Shown: one piece after another, positions 1 through 7,866 of the stretch
Layout: each line of letters starts with the position of its first letter
How positions within the stretch are numbered: the first letter of the stretch is position 1
Assembly (NCBI GenBank): GCA_000230955.3
Contig: CP007060.1
Span: 496,001-560,000 of the forward strand
DNA length: 64,000 nucleotides
Direction: 5' to 3'
DNA from: Halobacterium sp. DL1
GTDB taxonomy: Archaea; Halobacteriota; Halobacteria; Halobacteriales; Halobacteriaceae
Program-made: the position numbers and the translations under genes
Notes under the pieces: generated by a model
The model's database searches: none
Told to the model about the DNA's origin: nothing
The model's input: the letters and a program-made list of their open reading frames with translations, nothing else

Positions 1-74
1 ACCCTGTGCAGGCAGTCCCGGCACTCGTACTGCGTCTCTCCCGACTCGATGCTGTACGGGTCGTGTTGACTCAT
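1..74 (-). CDS. Partial small zinc-binding (rubrerythrin-like/DUF7129-type) protein
   Basis: Only the first 24 codons are present; the gene runs off the left edge. The ATG is read from the complement of 72-74. The visible peptide begins MSQHDPYSIESGETQYEC and contains C18-x2-C21, the first half of a zinc knuckle. The pattern of a short polar N-terminus, then YECRDC and LHR, matches the very small zinc-binding proteins that haloarchaeal annotations call rubrerythrin-like. The second metal-binding pair would lie outside the window. Family assignment is from memory of the pattern. Confidence 0.6.
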   Translation of the reverse strand, partial: MSQHDPYSIESGETQYECRDCLHR

Positions 75-328
75 GCCACTCCCGATTCACTGGGTGGCAT
101 TAAACGGAATCCTATTATTCGTAGATGGAATTCGAGGACGAGAGTGGGAAGAGATGCGTTCGTATGATTCTACGCTTTATTATCTCAGATGTTCCAGAAG
201 GAGCGGTGGGTGGGTTCGGTGTGCAACTCGACAGCCGTCCCTCGCTGTCGCCGACGCCGACTGACCGGCGAGAATCCGGGACGGGAGCGCGGATACGTTG
301 CACGCCCGTGCAAGCCCACGGAGATGGA

Positions 329-336
329 TTTATAAG
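329..336 (+). promoter_or_regulatory. TATA box for the HtpX-type protease gene
   Basis: TTTATAAG lies 23-30 nt before the ATG at 359. This spacing puts transcription start at or within a few bases of the start codon, so a leaderless mRNA is expected. No other start codon in the region fits as well. Confidence 0.7.
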
Positions 337-358
337 ACCGAGCCCGTAACCCCCACCC

Positions 359-1195
359 ATGAAACATCCCGGACTGAAGCTTCGGATGGTGCTCGTCGGC
401 TCCATCCTGTTCGCGTTATACTCGGTGGCGATCGCGGTGGCGTGGGCCATGTTCGGCCAGAACAACACCATCCTCGCCATCGCCCTCCTCGGCAGCGTCG
501 TCCTCGTCGGCTTCCAGTACAAGGTCGGCAAGTGGGCGGCGTTACGGAGCGTTGGGGCCGAGGACATGGACGAACAGCAGTACGCCCAGATCCACCAGTT
601 CGTCGAGGGCGTCTCCCGTGACATGGGCATGGAGAAGCCGCGGCTGATGGTCGCCAACATGGGCGTGCCAAACGCGTTCGCGGTCGGCCGCCGCGGTGAC
701 GGCACTGTGGTCGTCTCCCGCGAACTCATCCAGCTGCTCGACCGCGAGGAACTCGAAGGCGTCCTCGCCCACGAACTCGCGCACATCGACAACCGCGACG
801 TCGTGATGATGGTGCTCGGCCAGGGCATCGCGTCCGTCGTCGGCATCATCGCGCAGTACGTCGTGCTGTTCACGGGCGACAACAACCTGGCGGACTTCTT
901 CCTCGCCATCGTCGTCGGCAACCTCGTCCAGTTCTTCGTGATGCTGTTCGTGCTCGCCATCTCGCGCTACCGCGAGTACGTCGCCGACTCCGACGCGAAG
1001 GGCGTCATCGGCCGCGGCGACCCGCTCGCCCGCGCCCTCGAGAAGATTCAGCAGGGCAACGAGCGCTCCCAGGACGACCGCCTCGACGAGAACGTGAGCG
1101 CGCTCTGCATCTTCGGCGGCTCGAAGAGCACGCTCGCGAAACTCGTCTCCACGCACCCGCCCGTCGAGGAGCGCATCCGCCGCCTCCGCTCGTAG
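359..1195 (+). CDS. htpX: HtpX-like membrane zinc metalloprotease (M48 family)
   Basis: This 278-residue protein is a membrane endopeptidase of the M48/HtpX type, which degrades misfolded membrane proteins. Two hydrophobic segments lie near the N-terminus (about 10-30 and 34-52) and two more follow the active site (about 150-172 and 182-203). The zinc motif HELAH is at 138-142, and the usual third ligand is in EYVAD at 206-210. Length and domain order are normal for the family. The ATG is set by the TATA box at 329. The next gene begins directly after the stop codon, so the two are probably co-transcribed. Confidence 0.93.
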   Translation: MKHPGLKLRMVLVGSILFALYSVAIAVAWAMFGQNNTILAIALLGSVVLVGFQYKVGKWAALRSVGAEDMDEQQYAQIHQFVEGVSRDMGMEKPRLMVANMGVPNAFAVGRRGDGTVVVSRELIQLLDREELEGVLAHELAHIDNRDVVMMVLGQGIASVVGIIAQYVVLFTGDNNLADFFLAIVVGNLVQFFVMLFVLAISRYREYVADSDAKGVIGRGDPLARALEKIQQGNERSQDDRLDENVSALCIFGGSKSTLAKLVSTHPPVEERIRRLRS

Positions 1196-1435
1196 ATGGC
1201 GGGCGTCCGCGAACTCCTCGCGGTCGCGCTGGGGGTGCTCCTCGGGGTCGGCCTCGTCGCCGCACCCAGGACAGCAATCCGACTCTCCGTGTTCATGGGT
1301 CCGCACCGACGGCGCCGCCACGGCGAGTACGGTGGCGAAGACAACATCCCCACGGCGTGGGTGTACGTCGCCCGCGCGCTCGGCGTCGCCTGCATCGCCG
1401 TCGCTGGTGTCATCGCCTACCAGACGTACGCGTAG
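1196..1435 (+). CDS. Small two-helix membrane protein of unknown function
   Basis: This 79-residue protein has a hydrophobic segment at about 5-22, a basic, polar middle (RRRRHGEYGGED) and a second segment at about 58-77. Its ATG follows the protease stop codon with no gap, which implies co-transcription with the M48 protease and possibly a shared role in the membrane. No catalytic motif is visible and I cannot name a family. Confidence 0.7.
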   Translation: MAGVRELLAVALGVLLGVGLVAAPRTAIRLSVFMGPHRRRRHGEYGGEDNIPTAWVYVARALGVACIAVAGVIAYQTYA

Positions 1436-1448
1436 TCAGGAACAGAAC

Positions 1449-2117
1449 TCAGTCGAACAGTCCCGAGACATCCGCTTCTCGTCGCCGCCGCCGCTGGACG
1501 TGCTGGCCGAGTCGCGTCGCGACCAGCGCGCGCTGTGGGCCTTCGGTGAGGAAGTCACAGAGCAACACGCCGAACTCGTTCAGCTCGCCGTCGGCCAGTC
1601 CGCGCTCGGCGTACCTCGCAGCGTCCTCGAGCATCTCTTCGTCGTAGCCCAGTTCCTCGCCGAGCACGACTGCCGCGGCTATCGCGGCCGGCGCGTCGAG
1701 GTCACTGGGCTCGAGCGCGGCGCCGTCGAGTTCGAGGCGCTGGGGGGCCGCCCGCTCGACGTACTCGGGGTCACGGCCGAGCGCGTCCACGTACGCTCGC
1801 ACGGCGCCGACGTTCACGCTGCGGTAGTCCGCCGGCAGGTCAGCGAGGTAGCCGGCGCTGCTCTCGCAGAGGCCCACGGCGCCCGCCCAGTTCCGGTTCC
1901 GGGCGTGGTGGATGGCCGCCGTGAACTGGATGAGACCGTGGAGCAGTCGCTCGTCGGAGCCGTCGTCAAGTTCCAGCCACTCGTCCTCCCAGGCGTCGTG
2001 GGCGGCGTGGTAGTGGCCGGCGTTGTGAATCGCGATTCCCGCGCGGAGCGCCGCGTCCATGGGGTGGGTTGCGCGCCGACCCGCAAAAACGTCTCGTCCG
2101 GCGGCGCCCTCGGACAC
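1449..2117 (-). CDS. DUF309 domain protein
   Basis: This is a mostly helical protein of up to 222 residues. The DUF309 signature is clear near the N-terminus: an N-x-G-H-Y-H-x-A-H-D-A-W-E segment followed by LLHGLIQFTAAIHH. The biochemical role of the family is not established. The gene lies 3 nt after the stop of the upstream MFS gene on the same strand, so they form an operon. A later ATG at 2060 (MDAALRAG) would remove about 19 residues of weakly conserved N-terminus and may be the true start. Confidence 0.85.
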   Translation of the reverse strand: MSEGAAGRDVFAGRRATHPMDAALRAGIAIHNAGHYHAAHDAWEDEWLELDDGSDERLLHGLIQFTAAIHHARNRNWAGAVGLCESSAGYLADLPADYRSVNVGAVRAYVDALGRDPEYVERAAPQRLELDGAALEPSDLDAPAAIAAAVVLGEELGYDEEMLEDAARYAERGLADGELNEFGVLLCDFLTEGPQRALVATRLGQHVQRRRRREADVSGLFD

Positions 2118-2120
2118 TCG

Positions 2121-3371
2121 TCAGGCGCGGACGCTCGGGAGGAAACTCCCGGTCTCCCGGCGGACGCCCGCGACGAGAATCAGCGCGGCGACCACGGGGA
2201 GCGCCGCACACGCGAAGTAGACGGGCGAGAAGCCGACGGCGTCGACCAGCGGGAGCGCGACCACCGGACCGAACCCGCCGCCGATGTCGCCGAACGCGTT
2301 GTTCGTGCCGACGGCGCGCCCCATCTGTTCGTCGGAGACGAGGTCGGCAAGCAGGGCCATCAGCGGGCCGCTCGTCCCGCCCTGTCCGGTGCCGACGAGC
2401 GCGCAGGCGACGGCCAGACTCGCCACGGAGTCCGCCAGCGCCAGCAGGACGAACCCGAGAGAGGTGGCGCCGAGGAAGAACAGCAGGGTCGGGACGCGGG
2501 ACTGCAGGCGGTCGCTCGCGTAGCCGCCGAGGAACATGAACGTCCCCGCGGCGACGACCGTGATGGCCATGAAGATGCCCGAGGAGCCCTGCGGGCCGAG
2601 GCCGAAGACGCCGAGGTCCTTCTGGTTCAGGAACAGCACGAGCGTGGCGAACAGCGCGCCGATGTAGACGAAGAGGACGGCGAAGTTCACCAGCCCCACC
2701 GTCACCGCCGGGAGGCCGGTGTTGACGTCCCACGGCTTCACCGACTTGCTCGACGTCCCCTCGACGTGGGTTTCGGGGACCGTGAAGTACGCCACGCCGC
2801 TCGCGAAGAACGCGAAGACGGTGGCGACGACGAACGCGGTGATGGTCCCCGAGACTTCGCTGACGACGCCGCCGACGACGACGCCCGTCGGGAACCCGAA
2901 CAGGACGCCGCCGCGGATGAGGCCCATGTTCGCGCCGCGGGACCCGCCGTCGCTGACGTCCGCGGCGATGGTGTACGCCGTCGCGAAGACGAGCGCGCTC
3001 CCGACGCCCCAGAGGATGCGGGCGCCCATGAACCAGCCCTCGGGGAACGGGGCGACCATCGCGACCACGTAGCCGAACGTCGCGAACCCCTGGACGAACA
3101 TCCCGACGACGAACGGCGTCCGCGTCCCGACGCGGTCGACGAGCACGCCCGCCGGCGCGTTCGCGAACAGCCGCGAGAACCGGTTCGCGCTCAGGATGAC
3201 GCCGACGAGGAACGGCGAGATGCCCAGGACGGCGCCGAGGTTCGGGAGGATCGGGAAGATGACGCCGCCGCCGAAGCCGATGAAGAACGTCGAGACGATG
3301 ACCGCGCCGATGACTAGGTAGTCGTCTGTGAGGTTGCGGACGCGTTCGGCGAGTCGACTGACGGCGCTCAC
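2121..3371 (-). CDS. Major facilitator superfamily transporter
   Basis: This 416-residue polytopic membrane protein has about 12 hydrophobic helices in two halves. The MFS loop motif appears between helices 2 and 3 (PAGVLVDRVGTRTPF), and a weaker copy follows in the second half (GGYASDRLQSRVP). The fold is a secondary transporter or drug-efflux type. The substrate cannot be read from sequence. The gene is the promoter-proximal member of a two-gene operon with the DUF309 gene. Confidence 0.9.
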   Translation of the reverse strand: MSAVSRLAERVRNLTDDYLVIGAVIVSTFFIGFGGGVIFPILPNLGAVLGISPFLVGVILSANRFSRLFANAPAGVLVDRVGTRTPFVVGMFVQGFATFGYVVAMVAPFPEGWFMGARILWGVGSALVFATAYTIAADVSDGGSRGANMGLIRGGVLFGFPTGVVVGGVVSEVSGTITAFVVATVFAFFASGVAYFTVPETHVEGTSSKSVKPWDVNTGLPAVTVGLVNFAVLFVYIGALFATLVLFLNQKDLGVFGLGPQGSSGIFMAITVVAAGTFMFLGGYASDRLQSRVPTLLFFLGATSLGFVLLALADSVASLAVACALVGTGQGGTSGPLMALLADLVSDEQMGRAVGTNNAFGDIGGGFGPVVALPLVDAVGFSPVYFACAALPVVAALILVAGVRRETGSFLPSVRA

Positions 3372-3552
3372 GACTCTCTAGCCTCGCTCGCTCTCCGCCG
3401 AACCGGGCGGCCCGCCGCGCCGTCGTTCACGTCCATCTACGCCCTGCTAGGCGAAAATTTCCCAAAAGGGTTGGGAAACCCTCCGGGCTTGCAGCGTTTC
3501 TTGGTGCCAGCCACACGGAGGGCACCCGTAGCCATAGCGGCGTAGAAATAAT

Positions 3553-3654
3553 GTCCGGACGGAGTCTGCGCGAGCGAAGCGAGCGCAGGCACGTCCGGTC
3601 GTTTCGGAGCGAACGCTAGTGAGCGAAGAAACGTCCGGACGGAGATTTGAACTC
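3553..3654. repeat. Partial copies of the tRNA-Arg 3' end downstream of the tRNA
   Basis: The 3' part of the tRNA-Arg gene is repeated beyond its 3' end. A 26-bp exact copy of 3777-3802 (core GTCCGGACGGAGATTT) lies at 3629-3654. A shorter copy with GTCCGGACGGAG is at 3553-3564, and a degenerate GTCCGGTCG lies near 3593. The rest of 3372-3779 holds no convincing gene. Such duplicated tRNA ends are what successive site-specific integrations leave behind, although no integrase gene remains here. Confidence 0.7.
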
Positions 3655-3779
3655 GGAGAGACGGTCGCCTCACTGTGTTCGGCGCTGCGACTCTCCTGCT
3701 CAAATCTCCTCGACGTTTCGCAGCTTGCTCGCCGCGAGCGACACAAGCGTCGCTCACGGACTCAGTACGGCGATGAAAA

Positions 3780-3852
3780 CGTCCGGACGGAGATTTGAAC
3801 TCCGGTCCCTGGCTCCGCAAGCCAAGAGGATAGTCCACTACCCTACCCGGAC
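3780..3852 (-). tRNA. tRNA-Arg (anticodon GCG)
   Basis: The reverse complement folds as a complete cloverleaf. The acceptor GTCCGGG pairs with TCCGGAC (one G-T), the anticodon stem TTGGC pairs with GCCAG around loop TTGCGGA (anticodon GCG), and the T arm loop is TTCAAAT. The discriminator base is G and CCA is not encoded. It decodes CGC/CGT codons. There is no intron. Confidence 0.93.
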
Positions 3853-3971
3853 TCGTTCAACAGTACCCCGGGATTACGTAAAGCGGTTACGATTGGGGGC
3901 CGCGGTGGTGGCTCTTTGCACGACCTGTCGGCGAGCAGGACACCCCGCTGGGCGGACACGAAACAAATCGG

Positions 3972-3977
3972 TTATAT
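3972..3977 (+). promoter_or_regulatory. TATA box of the 222-residue hypothetical gene
   Basis: TTATAT lies 27-32 nt before the ATG at 4004. It supports that start rather than the longer in-frame extension running back through the tRNA gene. Confidence 0.6.
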
Positions 3978-4003
3978 CCCGTGCTACCGTCGGTCGGTCG
4001 CAC

Positions 4004-4672
4004 ATGAGGGCAGGCGTACTCGCCGTCGTCGATGGAACGTTCAAGATGGTGGACTCGTTCACGGAGACCGTCACCGAGGACGACCAGGAGCTGGCGCGCC
4101 GCCTCGAGATCGACCGCGTGTTCTCCCTGCCGGACGGGAGCATGGCGTTCGCGGGTCGCGCGGCCGCCGAGCGGCTGGCGAACCAGCGGGACGCGGCCAT
4201 CGAGGACGACGAGATTCGCGTCACGGAGGGGACCGAGGTCGTCACGGACTACACGGAGTTCGTCGGGGTCACCGGCGAGTTCGTCGTGGTCAGTAGCGGG
4301 GACGGGGAGTTCGCGTTCGACCTCATCGGCGCGGAGACGAACACGAACCTCGAGCGGGCGACCCTCGACCTCGACGGCTTCTTCGCGAGCCACGGGTCGG
4401 CGACACCGTGGCGCGCGGGATTCTCGGGGAACGGCGACGCGGGGATGAACGGCGTCTTCCACGGCGCCGACCTGCGGGCGAGCCACGACCTCGACAGCCT
4501 GCTCGCGGACTCCAGGCTGAACCAGCTCGGGCTCTCCTACGGCCACGACGGCGACGAGGTGAAGATGACCGCGTCCCGGAGCGGCTACGTCGAGGTGTAC
4601 CAGCCGTCGTCGTACGACGCCGCGGCGTTCCTGACGTACCTGCGCGAGGAGATGCTCGACCACGTCGTCTGA
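4004..4672 (+). CDS. Conserved-looking hypothetical protein
   Basis: The protein has 222 residues, is acidic and soluble, and has no signal peptide or membrane segment. It begins MRAGVLAVVDGTFKMVDSF and alternates beta-rich stretches with short helices. Two regions resemble each other only loosely, so no repeat is claimed. I recognise no family. The start is chosen from the upstream TATA box. It reads toward rpaC but is separated from it by 129 nt with its own promoter-like sequence, so it is probably transcribed alone. Confidence 0.75.
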   Translation: MRAGVLAVVDGTFKMVDSFTETVTEDDQELARRLEIDRVFSLPDGSMAFAGRAAAERLANQRDAAIEDDEIRVTEGTEVVTDYTEFVGVTGEFVVVSSGDGEFAFDLIGAETNTNLERATLDLDGFFASHGSATPWRAGFSGNGDAGMNGVFHGADLRASHDLDSLLADSRLNQLGLSYGHDGDEVKMTASRSGYVEVYQPSSYDAAAFLTYLREEMLDHVV

Positions 4673-4801
4673 GGACTCCGAGGGTTCATATCGGAGGGCG
4701 ACACACCCCCTCCCGTGCGACGGAAAATCGCGGGACGGAATCGACGTTATCCCCCAAGGACAACGCTTATGCGCGGCGTCTCCTTGTGGTGAACTACGAT
4801 T

Positions 4802-6223
4802 ATGGGCGACACTGAGGACATCTACGAGGACCTCGACACCGACGTCAGCCTGGAGGAGTTCCGGGAGGCCGTCGAGTCGAAGGTCGAGCAGATGGGCGGG
4901 CTGGCCGACGAGGAGACGGCCGCCATGCTCATCGCCCACGAACTCGACGACGGCGAGGTCAACGGCATCGCCGACATCGAGGTGGAGATGGACGAGGTGA
5001 AGTTCCTCGCGAAGGTGACGAGCGTCGGCGACGTGCGGACCTTCGAGCGCGACGACGAGGAGAACCCGGAGGGCCGCGTGGTGAACGTCGAGGTCGCGGA
5101 CGAGACGGGCAGCGTCCGCATCTCGCTGTGGGACGAGCAGGCCGCGGCCGCCACCGACGAACTCGACGTCGGGCAGGTGCTCCGCATCAAGGGCCGGCCG
5201 AAGGACGGCTACAACGGCGTCGAGGTGAGCGTCGACCAGATGGAGGTCGACGACGACGAGGAGATCGACGTCCAGGTCCAGGACGAGTACGCCGTCGGCG
5301 ACCTCTCGCTGGGCATCTCTGACGTGAACCTCACCGGCGAGATTCTCGCCACCGAGAGCGTGCGGACGTTCGACCGCGACGACGGCAGCGAGGGGAGTGT
5401 GTCGAACCTCGTGGTCGGCGACGAGACCGGCCGCGTCCGCGTGACGCTGTGGGACGACCAGGCCGACCGCGCGACCGAACTTGACGCGGGCGAGGTCGTG
5501 GAAGTCGTCGACGGCTACGTGCGGGAGCGTGACGGCAGCCTCGAACTCCACGTCGGCGACCGCGGCGCCGTCGAGGTCGTCGACGAGGACGTCGCCTACG
5601 AACCGGACTCGACACCCATCGACGCGCTGGAACTCGACGACTCCGCGGACATCGCGGGCGTGATCCGCTCGGCGGACCCCAAGCGCACGTTCGACCGCGA
5701 CGACGGCAGCGAGGGCCAGGTCCGGAACGTCCGCCTGCAGGACGACTCGGGAGACATCCGGGTCGCGCTCTGGGGGGAGAAGGCCGACCTCGACATCGGC
5801 CCCGGCGACGAGGTGGCGTTCGTCGACGTGGACGTCCAGGACGGCTGGCAGGACGACATCGAGGCGTCGGCCGGCTGGGGGTCGACGGTCATCCCGCTCG
5901 CGGACGGCGCCGCCACGGACACCGACGACGGTGGCGACGGGGCCACCGGACTGTCGGCGTTCGGCAGTGGTGGCTCGGACGGCGGTAGCGACGACGAAGA
6001 TGCGAGTTCGACAGCGAGCGCCGCGAGTGACGGCGGCGCGGTCGCCGAGGGCGAGGACGTGGAGTTCACGGGCGTCGTCGTGCAGGCCCAGGACCCGGTG
6101 ATTCTGGACGACGGCGAGGAGACGATGAGCGTGGAGACGGACGCCGACGTGACCCTCGGCCAGGAACTGACAGTCCGCGGGTCGCTTCGGGACGGCCGCC
6201 TCCGCGCCGAAGAACTGCGGTAG
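4802..6223 (+). CDS. rpaC: RpaC-type single-stranded DNA-binding protein (multi-OB-fold RPA)
   Basis: This 473-residue replication protein A homologue binds ssDNA in replication and repair. After a helical N-terminus (about 1-55), three OB folds share a recognisable core: S-x-R-x-F-E/D-R-D-D followed by V-x-D-x-[ST]-G-x-[IV]-R-[IV]-x-LW. They lie at about 60-145, 173-255 and 278-365. An Asp/Gly/Ser-rich linker (about 370-418) leads to a small C-terminal OB-like module. The haloarchaeal RpaC protein has this layout, and the histone and histone-deacetylase genes that follow are its usual neighbours. A TATA-like CTTATG lies about 35 nt before the ATG. Confidence 0.93.
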   Translation: MGDTEDIYEDLDTDVSLEEFREAVESKVEQMGGLADEETAAMLIAHELDDGEVNGIADIEVEMDEVKFLAKVTSVGDVRTFERDDEENPEGRVVNVEVADETGSVRISLWDEQAAAATDELDVGQVLRIKGRPKDGYNGVEVSVDQMEVDDDEEIDVQVQDEYAVGDLSLGISDVNLTGEILATESVRTFDRDDGSEGSVSNLVVGDETGRVRVTLWDDQADRATELDAGEVVEVVDGYVRERDGSLELHVGDRGAVEVVDEDVAYEPDSTPIDALELDDSADIAGVIRSADPKRTFDRDDGSEGQVRNVRLQDDSGDIRVALWGEKADLDIGPGDEVAFVDVDVQDGWQDDIEASAGWGSTVIPLADGAATDTDDGGDGATGLSAFGSGGSDGGSDDEDASSTASAASDGGAVAEGEDVEFTGVVVQAQDPVILDDGEETMSVETDADVTLGQELTVRGSLRDGRLRAEELR

Positions 6224-6421
6224 GAGTCTGTTTTCCGTCGCGGAACCAAGTTGGGATTCGCTGTCAGAGGTGGCCGTGTCGGCAGCCTCGCTGGTGTCCG
6301 TCTGTGGTCGCCGGACGTGGCGTCTCGCTGTCCAGTCCCGACGTCGAAATGCGTGTTGGCACCCCTACACCCGTTTGGCCTAACGGAAACAGTTAAGCGT
6401 GCGACAGCCACGCATTGACGC

Positions 6422-6853
6422 ATGAGCGTCGAACTCCCGTTCGCGCCCGTGGACACCCTCATCCGGGAGCACGCTGGCGACCTACGCGTGAGCGCGGACG
6501 CGGCCGAGGAACTCGCGCGCCGCATCCAGCGGCGGGGGGCGACACTGGCAGCGGACGCCGCCGAACGCGCGGCCGCGGACGGCCGAAAGACACTGATGGC
6601 GGCCGACTTCGGCACCGAGACGGCGCCCGAGGGCGACGACCTGACGCTCCCCGTGGCGCCGGTCGACCGCATCGCGCGCCTCGACATCGACGACCGGTTC
6701 CGGGTCGCGAAGGACGCGCGCGTCGCGCTCGCCGACCTCCTCGAGGTGTACGCGACGGACGCCGCGCGCGGCGCCGTGGTCCTCGCCGAACACGCCGGCC
6801 GGCGCACCGTACAGGCCGAGGACGTGGAGACATACTTCGAGCTCGTGGAATGA
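6422..6853 (+). CDS. hstA: Archaeal histone, tandem histone-fold doublet
   Basis: The 143-residue chain contains two histone folds in tandem. The first runs from LPFAPVDTLIREHA to the RKTLMAADF segment (about 5-65). The second runs from LPVAPVDRIARLD to RRTVQAEDVETYF (about 75-140). Each begins with the same L-P-[FV]-A-P-V-D motif. Haloarchaeal histones are typically fused doublets of this kind and act as transcription-affecting chromatin proteins more than as bulk compactors. A TATA-like AGTTAAGC lies about 30 nt upstream. The deacetylase gene overlaps its stop codon. Confidence 0.93.
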   Translation: MSVELPFAPVDTLIREHAGDLRVSADAAEELARRIQRRGATLAADAAERAAADGRKTLMAADFGTETAPEGDDLTLPVAPVDRIARLDIDDRFRVAKDARVALADLLEVYATDAARGAVVLAEHAGRRTVQAEDVETYFELVE

Positions 6854-7866
6854 GATTCGGGTTCGACGAGACGTGTCTCGACCACGACCCCGGGGCGCGC
6901 CACCCCGAGAGCCCGGACCGCCTGGTCGCGATCAAGCGCGGTCTCGCGAAGTGCCACGGCGTCACCTACGAGGGCGCGGCGCCCGCGACCGAGGCCGACG
7001 CGACGGCCGTCCACGACGCCGGCTACGTCGAGGAGATCCAGTCGTTCTGCGCGTCCGGCGGTGGCAACTGGGACCCCGACACCATCGCGTGCCCGGAGAC
7101 GTGGCCCGCCGCGCTCGCGAGCGCCGGCCTCTCGATGGACGCCGTGCGCGCCGCGCTGAACGGTGCGGACGGCCGGAACACGCCGTTCGCGCTCGGTCGG
7201 CCGCCGGGCCACCACGCCGTCGAGGGCGACGCGATGGGGTTCTGTTTCCTGAACAACGCCGCCATCGCCGCCCAGTACGCCCTCGACGACCTCGGCGCGG
7301 AGCGGGTCGCCATCTTCGACTGGGACGTCCACCACGGTAACGGAACGCAGGACATCTTCTACGACAGCGGCGACGTCTTCTACGCGTCCATTCACGAGGA
7401 GGGCCTCTACCCGGGGACGGGCGACGCCGACGAGAGGGGCGAGGGCGAGGGCGCTGGTACGACGCTGAACGTGCCGTTCCCTCGTGGGTTCGGTGACGCG
7501 GAGTACTGCGCGGCCGTCGAGGAACTGCTCGCGCCCGCACTCGCCGAGTTCGACCCCGACCTGTTCGTCGTGAGCGCGGGCTTCGACGCCCACCGCCACG
7601 ACCCCATCTCCCGGATGCACGTCTCCGACGAGGGGTACGCGCTGCTCACTGACCGCGTACGCGACATCGCGGCAGAGACGGACGCGGCGCTCGCGTTCGT
7701 GCTCGAGGGCGGTTACAGCCTGGACGCGCTCGCCGACGGCATCGGCATGGTCCACGAGACGTTCGACGGCCGCGACCCCATCGAGCCGGACGCGGACGTG
7801 ACCGACGACGCCCGCGCGCTACTCGAGGACATCCACGCGGACCATCAGGCGCTCGGGTCGAAGTAG
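6850..7866 (+). CDS. hdaI: HdaI-type histone deacetylase family protein
   Basis: This 338-residue zinc-dependent deacetylase of the arginase/deacetylase fold removes acetyl groups from lysine, possibly from non-histone proteins in archaea. The N-terminal GARHPESPDR, the GRPPGHHA block with the catalytic His pair, the metal-binding DWDVHHGNGTQ (D157 onward) and SAGFDAHRHDP are all intact. The ATG overlaps the histone stop codon (ATGA), so the two genes are translationally coupled. Its 3' end overlaps the convergent cca gene by 22 nt. Confidence 0.93.
   Translation: MRFGFDETCLDHDPGARHPESPDRLVAIKRGLAKCHGVTYEGAAPATEADATAVHDAGYVEEIQSFCASGGGNWDPDTIACPETWPAALASAGLSMDAVRAALNGADGRNTPFALGRPPGHHAVEGDAMGFCFLNNAAIAAQYALDDLGAERVAIFDWDVHHGNGTQDIFYDSGDVFYASIHEEGLYPGTGDADERGEGEGAGTTLNVPFPRGFGDAEYCAAVEELLAPALAEFDPDLFVVSAGFDAHRHDPISRMHVSDEGYALLTDRVRDIAAETDAALAFVLEGGYSLDALADGIGMVHETFDGRDPIEPDADVTDDARALLEDIHADHQALGSK

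Noticed and set aside
1332-3317. A 661-codon open frame on the + strand opposite the DUF309 and MFS genes
   Set aside because: It is antisense to two well-supported genes, is extremely R/D/E-rich as expected from GC-rich complement frames, and has no domain.
3887-5551. A 554-codon - strand frame opposite the hypothetical gene and rpaC
   Set aside because: It is antisense to genes with clear OB-fold motifs and promoters, and its valine/aspartate-rich sequence is a frame artefact.
5596-7755. A 719-codon open frame on the - strand across rpaC, histone and deacetylase
   Set aside because: It is a shadow of three confidently identified genes, with no family resemblance.
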